NCBI GenBank assembly: GCA_964516805.1
Contig: CAZEXI010000016.1
Span: 1 to 39,706 of the forward strand
Origin: CAYSTL01 sp964516805
Lineage (GTDB): Archaea; Thermoplasmatota; Thermoplasmata; Halarchaeoplasmatales; Halarchaeoplasmataceae
Reading direction: 5' to 3'
DNA: 39,706 bases
Below the pieces are notes generated by a model. The model saw only the letters and a list, made by a program, of their open reading frames with translations. It was not told where the DNA came from and did no database searches. Made by a program: the position numbers and the translations under genes. How positions within the stretch are numbered: position 1 is the first letter of the stretch; the number at the start of each line of letters is the position of its first letter. Shown in pieces: positions 33,825-39,706 of this stretch.

Positions 33825-34403
33825 ATGATGAAAAAAGTTGCATTATTTTTGGTAATAGGACTATTATTCATAGCCGCATTTCCATTGAGTTCAGTTGCAG
33901 AAGCTGAAGAAATAAAATGGTATTCATATGAAGAAGGTATGCAGAAAGCAAAATCGGAAGGAAAACCTATTTTCATCGATTTCTGGTCTCAATCATGTGG
34001 CCCCTGTGTAGAGATGGAAAATAAGGTGTATCCAGATGAAGATGTGATAGAAAAATCATCAGATTTCATCAATATAAAGGTGGATGCGTATGCGGAGAGA
34101 CAATTATCGACTGAATACAATATAGAATCGATTCCCACATTGATATTTTTAAATTCAAATGGTGAGGAGATCAAGAGAGTCAGAGGTCTTGTCTATTCTT
34201 CTGAGTTGATAAATACAATGGACGAAGTCTTGAATTCAATTTCTAACGATAATTCAGATGATCAGTCAGTCTCTAACGATGTTAGTTCACAGGATGAGCC
34301 CTTCTGGGAGAGTCTTATATTCATAGAAATAGTTTTATCTGTATTCATCGCAGCTGGGATAATACTGTTCATACGTAAAACAAAAGAAGAGGAAGGAGTC
34401 TAG
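33825..34403 (+). CDS. Membrane-anchored, outward-facing thioredoxin-like protein
   Basis: A 192-residue protein. A signal peptide (about 1-27, KKVALFLVIGLLFIAAFPLS) is followed by a thioredoxin fold with Cys58-Gly-Pro-Cys61 in FWSQSCGPCVEME and the cis-proline in IESIPTLIFL. A Ser/Asp-rich linker follows, then a C-terminal membrane span (about 165-186) with a short basic tail. It resembles the DsbD-gamma/thioredoxin_7 type and would handle disulfides outside the membrane. There are two ATGs (33825 and 33828). Its stop overlaps the end of the converging permease gene by four bases. It may act on envelope proteins such as the VWA protein. Confidence 0.85.
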   Translation: MMKKVALFLVIGLLFIAAFPLSSVAEAEEIKWYSYEEGMQKAKSEGKPIFIDFWSQSCGPCVEMENKVYPDEDVIEKSSDFINIKVDAYAERQLSTEYNIESIPTLIFLNSNGEEIKRVRGLVYSSELINTMDEVLNSISNDNSDDQSVSNDVSSQDEPFWESLIFIEIVLSVFIAAGIILFIRKTKEEEGV

Positions 34404-35209
34404 TTATTTGATATCATCTTGGTGTACAACATATCGATTATGAAGACTAGACCCGCTAGAATAACTATCGTTGGTCCCGCTGGTGTATTTACTTGATAGG
34501 ATATGAACAATCCTGATATCACGAATGTGAGCGATAGCAGGAACGAATAGAACATTATTCTTCTCATATCATGTGTGACACCGCTAGATATCGATGCAGG
34601 TATCGCAAGCATGGCTATCACTAGGATGATTCCGACGAATTTGATCAAAAATACTATCGAAAACGCGACTAGGATCAAAAGGAGGAAGTAAAATACTGTA
34701 GTCTGTATTCCTACGACTTCTGAGAATTCTTCATCAAAGCTTATAGCCTGGAGCTTATGGTAGAACAGTGTAACTGTTACCAGGATGATAATGCTCATAA
34801 AAAGAAGCAGATAAAGATCAGTACTTCTTATCATCAATAGATTCCCGAAAAGAAAGCTGGAAGGACTAGGCAAATATCCAGGTGTGATATAGTAAAAGAA
34901 AGCACCTAACGCCATGCCTAATGCCCACACTATACCTATAGCAGTATCCTCTCTCTGCAAGGTCTTTTTTCCAATAGTACCAACCCCGATTGAAGAGATC
35001 AGAGCAAATAAAGAGGCCCCTATCAATGGGTTGATACCAAGATAAAAGGCTAGACCAACTCCTCCAAAGGAAGCATGTGCAATCCCTCCACTGATAAAAA
35101 CGATCCTTTTTACAACCACAAAGGTTCCTATTATCGAAAATATGATCGATGCTAGAATTCCTGCGATCAAAGCATTCTGCATGAATTGATATTGAAACAT
35201 CTCCAGCAT
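34400..35209 (-). CDS. znuB: Zinc/manganese ABC importer permease
   Basis: A 269-residue membrane protein of the ABC-3 family with about eight spans. It opens MLEMFQYQFMQNALIAGILA, then VKRIVFISGGIAHASFGGVG, a family hallmark, FLLKFVG-like FLIKFVGIILVIAMLAIPAS, and ends inside the membrane region. It is last in the operon dtxR-znuA-znuC-znuB, two bases after znuC. Zinc or manganese is the likely cargo; sequence alone does not decide. Confidence 0.92.
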   Translation of the reverse strand: MLEMFQYQFMQNALIAGILASIIFSIIGTFVVVKRIVFISGGIAHASFGGVGLAFYLGINPLIGASLFALISSIGVGTIGKKTLQREDTAIGIVWALGMALGAFFYYITPGYLPSPSSFLFGNLLMIRSTDLYLLLFMSIIILVTVTLFYHKLQAISFDEEFSEVVGIQTTVFYFLLLILVAFSIVFLIKFVGIILVIAMLAIPASISSGVTHDMRRIMFYSFLLSLTFVISGLFISYQVNTPAGPTIVILAGLVFIIDMLYTKMISNN

Positions 35210-35211
35210 CT

Positions 35212-35994
35212 TTATTCATCCTCCTCTGAAGACGGCATCTTATGCTCGAATACTCTGTGTGGGTGTCCGTGAGCCACGATATCCACTGGACACTCATAGG
35301 AAGCCTCTATCATATCAGGTGTTAATTCATCAGAGCCATGATAGATGAAATACTTATTCAAGCAGGCGACTTTCTTGACGTAAGAAGATATGATCCCTAT
35401 ATCATGTGAAACAAGGATGATCGTGATATTCTTTTCTTCGTTCAGATTTTTGAGCAGCTCGTATATATTTGATTTTATTTTTTCGTCAATACTAGCAGTC
35501 GGTTCATCCAGCAGTAAAATTTTCGGTTCAGTGGCTAAAGCTCTAGCGATGAGTACACGCTGCTGCTGTCCTCCAGAAAGCTTGGATATCTGTCTATCTT
35601 TGTAATCGTACATATCTACTAATTTTAGTGATTTTTTGGCTATTCTCTTATCTTCTTTAGAATAGAATGGCTTCCACCCTAACTTTCCAACTCTACCCAT
35701 GAGAACAACGTTCCAAACATCTATGGGAAATTGAGCATCAAAATTAGAATACTGTGGAACGAATCCAATATAGTCTCCAGCATTTTTTGGTCCTTTACCA
35801 AAAATTCTTATCTTTCCCTTGTCTGGTTCAAGCAGACCCATTAGTACTTTAAGTAAAGTTGTTTTACCTCCACCATTTGGTCCAATTATCCCTAAAAATT
35901 CACCTGAGTCTATCGAAACGCTAACATCTTTCAACACTTCGGAGTCTCCAAAGCTAACAGTTACATTATCCAATTCTATCGAACTTTCAGACAA
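35212..35994 (-). CDS. znuC: Zinc/manganese ABC importer ATPase
   Basis: A 260-residue ABC ATPase with GPNGGGKTT (Walker A), LSGGQQQRVLIARAL (signature) and KILLLDEPTASID (Walker B), followed by HDIG with the H-loop His. The C-terminus has HGHPHRVFEHKMPSSEEDE, a His-rich end usual for metal-ABC ATPases. The start is best placed at TTG 35994, directly after the znuA stop (TAGTTTG), with GGGAGGT seven bases upstream. A longer TTG-initiated form from 36015 would overlap znuA by 20 bp. It powers the ZnuB permease. Confidence 0.93.
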   Translation of the reverse strand: MSESSIELDNVTVSFGDSEVLKDVSVSIDSGEFLGIIGPNGGGKTTLLKVLMGLLEPDKGKIRIFGKGPKNAGDYIGFVPQYSNFDAQFPIDVWNVVLMGRVGKLGWKPFYSKEDKRIAKKSLKLVDMYDYKDRQISKLSGGQQQRVLIARALATEPKILLLDEPTASIDEKIKSNIYELLKNLNEEKNITIILVSHDIGIISSYVKKVACLNKYFIYHGSDELTPDMIEASYECPVDIVAHGHPHRVFEHKMPSSEEDE

Positions 35995-35995
35995 A

Positions 35996-36916
35996 CTAAC
36001 TACCTCCCTTTTCAAACCCAGATATCAATTTATTAGCTATCTTTTCTATATTGTTTAAATAATCTTCAGCTAAAGGATTCAGTATAGCAACTTCTCCATT
36101 GATTTCATCCGCTATCGTTTTAGCATTTGATTCATCGAACTGTGGAGAGATAAACACGACTGATATATTATTCTCTTTAGCTTGGTCGATAATGTTCTCT
36201 AACCCTTTGGTACCGGGATTTTTACCTTGCTCTTGAATTGGGATCTGGGTTAGATTGTAATCATGTGCTAGATAACCGAATGAAGGATGATAAACCAAGA
36301 ATTCTTCTTTTTTATACTGCTCAAGTTCTCTATTAAGTTTTGAATCTAAACCTTTTAGACTATTTTTGTATTCTTCTGCATTTTGCTGAAACAAATCTTC
36401 ATTTTCTGGATTCTTTTCTACCATCCCGTTTACTAGAGTATCGATCATTTTGAGAGCATTTTTTGGCGAAAGCCAGATATGTGGATCGATATCTTCATCA
36501 TCATGTTTATGATTACCAACTTCTTCATGAGTACCCATGGTTAGTAGTTCAACACCTTTGGACCCATCTATGATTTTCATGTCAGGATTGTATTCTTTCA
36601 TGGTACTCATCCACGTTTTTTCGAATTCTATCCCAGAGCCAACCTTGAAATATATATCAGCTTTAGCTAAATCTCTCATCTGCTTTGTTTCAGGTTCATA
36701 AGAATGGGGACTTTGTCCAGGAGGAACCATCAAAGTAACTTTTACATTATCTCCTCCTATTTCCTTTACAAATTGTCTCTGCGGCGGGATCGTAACAGCT
36801 ATATTCAGGTCATAGTCTCCCGAATCCTGTTGGTTTAAATGATTGTTAACTGCATAAACTCCTACATCAATCAATAATAATCCTATTATTATGATGATGA
36901 TTCTTTTATGGATCAC
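35996..36916 (-). CDS. znuA: Zinc/manganese-binding ABC solute-binding protein
   Basis: A 306-residue protein anchored by an N-terminal hydrophobic segment (about 4-23) with no lipobox Cys. It has the cluster A-1 binding fold: NIAVTIPPQRQFVKEIGG, PPGQSPHSYEPETKQM (first His ligand), a His-rich loop (GTHEEVGNHKHDDEDIDPHI), YHPSFGYLAHDYNL, and FISPQFDESNAKTIADE (Asp/Glu ligand). The short His-rich loop favours zinc. It starts with GTG at 36916, overlapping the dtxR stop by four bases (GTGA), so they are translationally coupled. Confidence 0.93.
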   Translation of the reverse strand: MIHKRIIIIIIGLLLIDVGVYAVNNHLNQQDSGDYDLNIAVTIPPQRQFVKEIGGDNVKVTLMVPPGQSPHSYEPETKQMRDLAKADIYFKVGSGIEFEKTWMSTMKEYNPDMKIIDGSKGVELLTMGTHEEVGNHKHDDEDIDPHIWLSPKNALKMIDTLVNGMVEKNPENEDLFQQNAEEYKNSLKGLDSKLNRELEQYKKEEFLVYHPSFGYLAHDYNLTQIPIQEQGKNPGTKGLENIIDQAKENNISVVFISPQFDESNAKTIADEINGEVAILNPLAEDYLNNIEKIANKLISGFEKGGS

Positions 36917-37401
36917 GATTCATCACCCTCTTTCTGTTCTCCATTTAGTAAATTTTTACACCAATGACATTCTTTCAATTGCTTTGGTGAATATGGCGGA
37001 TCTAAACAGAAACCACATTCACATGATACATTCTCACCCAATTTGTCTTTAACACATTCAATAAATGTGTCACTGATGATATCGCCAATCTTTGAAGATT
37101 CTTTACAGGCTTCTTCGAATTTCATACCAAGAGATTCTTGAAGGAAGGTTTCGATCAGATGGTGATTTTGGATGTCATCTTCTACTATATCAACCCCTTC
37201 TGAATTTAAAATAAGTCCGGATTGCTCTATGTATTCTCCCATACCTAATTTAGCTATCCTTTTCATTTTTCTCAAAACACCTACTCTGCTCACTCCGAAC
37301 TTTTTAGCGACTTGAGATGGCCCGATAGGCTCTTCACTACCATTTAAGAGGAATATTGCTCTCATATACTCTTTGTCACGTTTAGTAAGATTCTCTGACA
37401 T
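36913..37401 (-). CDS. DtxR/MntR-family metal-dependent repressor
   Basis: A 162-residue regulator and first gene of the Zn/Mn operon. The winged helix spans about 5-65 (KRDKEYMRAIFLLN, GPSQVAKKFGVSRVGVLRKM), and the dimer/metal domain about 66-130 (NHHLIETFLQESLGMKFEEA). The tail is unusual: CECGFCLDPPYSPKQLKECH, then WCKNLL. Where DtxR has Cys102, Glu105 and His106 this reads Ser, Gly and Asp by my alignment, so the metal site may be rebuilt, perhaps with the tail cysteines. Two GTTAAC boxes at 37407-37423 lie between the TATA box and the ATG and probably form its operator. Confidence 0.85.
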   Translation of the reverse strand: MSENLTKRDKEYMRAIFLLNGSEEPIGPSQVAKKFGVSRVGVLRKMKRIAKLGMGEYIEQSGLILNSEGVDIVEDDIQNHHLIETFLQESLGMKFEEACKESSKIGDIISDTFIECVKDKLGENVSCECGFCLDPPYSPKQLKECHWCKNLLNGEQKEGDES

Positions 37402-37406
37402 ACAAT

Positions 37407-37434
37407 GTTAACATGCAGTTAACGAGTATAAATA
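37407..37434 (-). promoter_or_regulatory. dtxR promoter with paired GTTAAC operator
   Basis: GTTAAC at 37407-37412 and 37418-37423 are each palindromic and lie 11 bp apart, one helical turn. A TATTTATAC box (minus strand, 37426-37434) starts about 33 bp before the ATG at 37401. A repressor bound here would cover the transcription start. Confidence 0.6.
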
Positions 37435-37591
37435 TCTTTTCACACACTTTTTCTGATTGAAGGCAAATCTCAGTATTTTTGAGCTCTATAATAGAATAAC
37501 AATTAAAAAATAAAAACATTTCAACCACTTTAGTTATAAAGAAAAAATATATAAAACTGTTATCATATTCTAATGAAAGGAGTGATATGAT

Positions 37592-38071
37592 TTGAGAAGA
37601 GAAGTAGTTAGCCATAAAGAGAAAAAGGAATCAACAGGTAAATGGATAATATTAGCCATAATCCCGATTGTAAATCTCTATTTTCTTTGGAAAGTAGCAG
37701 AGATGGTCTCAGGCCATGAAAAAATAAGACAGAATTATGAAAAACTTGCTCATAAAAAAGAGAAAGAATCCACAGCTAAATGGTTCATAATTGGAATAAT
37801 CCCGATTGTAAATCTTTATATGGCTTGGAAAGCAGCAGAGATGGTTTCAGGACATGAAAAAGTAGTTCCAGAAAGATATGAGACAATACAACATTTGGAT
37901 AAAAAGGAATCAACAGTTAAATGGTTCATTCTTGGAATAATCCCTATAGTTAACCTTTACGTGCTTTATAAAATGGCGGTTGATGTCAGTGGACACGAAA
38001 CGATGTTTGTAGAATCAAATCAACAACCACAATATAATCAAGCCCCTAATGAACCCATGAATCCACAATAG
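37592..38071 (+). CDS. Membrane protein with a triplicated short module
   Basis: A 159-residue protein made of three copies of one module: KKESTGKWIILAIIPIVNLY, KESTAKWFIIGIIPIVNLYM and KESTVKWFILGIIPIVNLYV, each followed by a K/R-rich helix and VSGHE. The copies start at about 12, 58 and 105, spaced 46-47 residues, with a Q/N/P-rich tail. Each looks like one membrane segment, distantly like DUF4234. Translation starts at TTG 37592, since the ATG just before it is closed by TGA; AAAGGAG lies about nine bases upstream. A TATATAAAA box is near 37547. Function unknown. Confidence 0.75.
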   Translation: MRREVVSHKEKKESTGKWIILAIIPIVNLYFLWKVAEMVSGHEKIRQNYEKLAHKKEKESTAKWFIIGIIPIVNLYMAWKAAEMVSGHEKVVPERYETIQHLDKKESTVKWFILGIIPIVNLYVLYKMAVDVSGHETMFVESNQQPQYNQAPNEPMNPQ

Positions 38072-38276
38072 AGACCAAAGAAGGTTGAATAGAAGATGAA
38101 ACCCTTTATATTACTTTTATATTATTATTTATAGTAAAATCTGATGGTAATGAAGTAAAAATAATTAGTAAAGTAAGAAAAAATTGTACTACACTAATTA
38201 ACATTAACATTTATATACCTCAAATATAATTAACATGTGATTATAGAGGGGTAAAATTAACGATAATCTTGATGAT

Positions 38277-38765
38277 ATGGTAAGGTTAAATGATAAAGAT
38301 TTATCCTTCAATAGGTTTAAAAGATATTTTGAATTAATTTTATCTCACCATAAGCGAGATAAAAGTAGTAAATGTTTTCGTATTTCCATAGATAACAAGA
38401 GATTGTACTTATGTACTAGATGTTCTAGTATTGTTATGGGAATTATAATTTTTGCTCTATTTCATCAGTTATTACTACCACATCAAATGTACTTTACGTG
38501 GGTTTGGAGTTTACTAATATCACTTATTTTAGTAATACCAATGGGCCTAGATGGAGGATTGCAATACTTGGATATAATAAAAAGTAGTAAGTTAAAAAGA
38601 GTCATCACTGGATTATTATTTGGAACTGGGGTAGTATTTATAAGTATCTATCTATCTCAGATTTTAAAAATAAGTTTATTTTTTGTTTTTTCTATATTTC
38701 TTTTTATCATGATTTATTTTCAAGATAGTACAAAAAAATTGATAAGAAAAATAAACAAAAGGTGA
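38277..38765 (+). CDS. DUF2085 membrane protein
   Basis: A 162-residue protein with about four membrane spans after an N-terminal section carrying ILSHHKRDKSSKCFRI and KRLYLCTRCSSIVMG. The SHHK, KCFR and CTRC motifs define the DUF2085 family, probably a metal or cofactor site near the membrane. MGLDGGLQYLDI lies in a later loop. Function of the family is unknown. The ATG at 38277 is the only standard start; a GAGGGG stands about 30 bases upstream and no nearer ribosome site is seen. It seems coupled to the following gene through GGTGA. Confidence 0.78.
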   Translation: MVRLNDKDLSFNRFKRYFELILSHHKRDKSSKCFRISIDNKRLYLCTRCSSIVMGIIIFALFHQLLLPHQMYFTWVWSLLISLILVIPMGLDGGLQYLDIIKSSKLKRVITGLLFGTGVVFISIYLSQILKISLFFVFSIFLFIMIYFQDSTKKLIRKINKR

Positions 38766-38770
38766 TATAT

Positions 38771-39706
38771 GTGAGCACAGAATATGAGAAAGGAAGTTTG
38801 GGACTAGCGATATGTATAGGATTTGGCCTACTAGTGGTGTTCAACGTACTACTAGGATGGATACCATTTATAGGATGGATCATAGCAGGTTTAGCTGCTG
38901 GTTTTTTCGCTGGTCTTATAGCTAAAGGTGGAGCTAAGTACGGTGCAAAAGCAGGATTCGGTGCAGGGATAATCGGTGCAGTTATATTGTTGGTACTAAT
39001 CTTAGTACTTAGTGGAATTATTGCTTCTATTGTACCAGCAGGTGGATTAATTTTCGGTGGTGCTACAGGAATAGTAGTAATAATTGTGGGCCTGATAAAT
39101 TCAATATTCCCAACTATAGGAGGAGCTCTAGGAGGTTATCTCCGTAGAGGAGAACCAATAAGAAAAGATACATATGGAGAGCAATATCCACAAGCACCTC
39201 CACAGACACAACAACAGAATTATCAAATTGAAGATTCTGAGAAAAGCGATTATACATCCTCACAGGAATATCAGGAACAATCTTCAGCTACTTTTGAAGA
39301 CGATTTTGATGACTTTTCTCAGCCTTCTACTAGTGATGATGAAGAGACAATTCCCTGTCCTGAGTGTGGAAAGGAAGATTTAGCTTCAAATGAATTATGT
39401 AAACATTGTGGAAATCCAATTGAAGGAACATGTGATGAATGTGGATCCAAATATAGAAAAGGAACCATATATTGTCATAATTGTGGGAATAAAGTAAGTG
39501 AAGCTGATGAATTACAAGAAATCAATGAAAAGATTGAAGAATTAAAATCTAAAAAAGAGCCCCTTGAAAAGGATCTAGAAAAACATGAGAGTGTATTAGA
39601 CAAAGCAGAAGAAAGATTAGCAGAAGGAGAAATAGATCAAGAAACCTTTAATTACATAAAAGAAAAAAGAGAGAAAGAGATAGATGAGATAAAAGATGAG
39701 TTAAGT
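38771..39706 (+). CDS. DUF5518-type membrane protein with zinc ribbons and coiled coil (partial)
   Basis: Open from GTG at 38771 to the window edge (312 codons, no stop), so incomplete. The N-terminus (1-120) has glycine-rich spans (GWIPFIGWIIAGLAAGFFAG) as in archaeal DUF5518. A Q/S/D-rich linker follows, then two zinc-ribbon pairs: CPECGKEDLASNELCKHCGN, and CDECGSKYRKGTIYCHNCGN. The end is a charged coiled coil (DELQEINEKIEELKSKK). GGTGAT, which includes the DUF2085 stop, lies four bases before the GTG. The role is unknown, possibly a membrane-bound adaptor. Confidence 0.75.
   Translation, partial: MSTEYEKGSLGLAICIGFGLLVVFNVLLGWIPFIGWIIAGLAAGFFAGLIAKGGAKYGAKAGFGAGIIGAVILLVLILVLSGIIASIVPAGGLIFGGATGIVVIIVGLINSIFPTIGGALGGYLRRGEPIRKDTYGEQYPQAPPQTQQQNYQIEDSEKSDYTSSQEYQEQSSATFEDDFDDFSQPSTSDDEETIPCPECGKEDLASNELCKHCGNPIEGTCDECGSKYRKGTIYCHNCGNKVSEADELQEINEKIEELKSKKEPLEKDLEKHESVLDKAEERLAEGEIDQETFNYIKEKREKEIDEIKDELS

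Noticed and set aside
37592..38071. Triple module as a CRISPR-like or DNA-level tandem repeat
   Set aside because: The copies differ at DNA level and are similar only as protein, so this is an old internal gene duplication.

Overview
The window is archaeal chromosomal DNA, AT-rich and gene-dense. Archaeal markers are the aIF2 beta subunit with a C-terminal TRAM domain, ribosomal protein L10e, a free-standing GMP synthase glutaminase subunit, a presenilin-type membrane protease, a THEP1 NTPase, a COG2522-type regulator and an Lrp-TRASH copper regulator. Many first genes have a TATA box about 25-33 bp before the start codon with no room for a leader, while internal operon genes carry GGAGG/GGTGA ribosome sites. 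Bacterial-looking genes (metK, cspA, a bactofilin-like protein) are mixed in. Together with a heliorhodopsin this suggests a Thermoplasmatota-like euryarchaeon, but the phylum is an inference. No rRNA, tRNA, CRISPR array or insertion sequence was seen.

Layout. 1-3.9 kb: nucleotide synthesis (end of purA; then pyrG, guaAA and purF on the minus strand). 4.0-5.5 kb: three paralogous small winged-helix regulators around a divergent promoter region. 5.5-7.8 kb: an ABC-2 exporter and a THEP1 NTPase. 7.9-9.7 kb: an orphan VapB antitoxin with a 17-codon VapC stub, then an ArsR / thioredoxin-fold / ArsP-like permease operon with an inverted repeat over its start. 9.7-13.9 kb: a regulator, a free-standing CCA-enzyme-type HD protein, a small basic protein, an alpha/beta hydrolase, MetK and a flavin-reductase-like protein. 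14-18.4 kb: a second ABC-2 exporter, a cold-shock protein, an AzgA-type purine permease and an acidic coiled-coil protein. 18.4-22 kb: a DUF523-DUF1722 protein, a bactofilin-like / small protein / PH-domain operon interrupted by an assembly gap, and a metallo-hydrolase. 22-27.4 kb: the copper ATPase CopA divergent from its likely Lrp-TRASH regulator, then acetyl-CoA synthetase. 27.4-31.4 kb: a methyltransferase, presenilin homologue, aIF2 beta, a freshly decayed pseudogene, a universal stress protein and L10e. 31.5-34.4 kb: a heliorhodopsin, a von Willebrand A membrane protein with a 69-bp tandem repeat (second assembly gap) and a membrane-anchored thioredoxin. 34.4-37.4 kb: a DtxR-regulated Zn/Mn ABC importer. 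37.6 kb to the end: three membrane proteins (a triplicated module, DUF2085, and a DUF5518/zinc-ribbon protein cut by the window end).

How it works together. Metal handling recurs: copper export with a TRASH sensor, Zn/Mn import with a DtxR sensor, and an ArsR-controlled permease. Nucleotide supply recurs too: purA, purF, guaAA, pyrG and a nucleobase permease. The most notable gene is the heliorhodopsin at about 31.55-32.32 kb, with all hallmark residues present. The least described pieces are the bactofilin/PH operon, the wHTH trio, the triplicated membrane module and the decayed gene at 29.9-30.3 kb.
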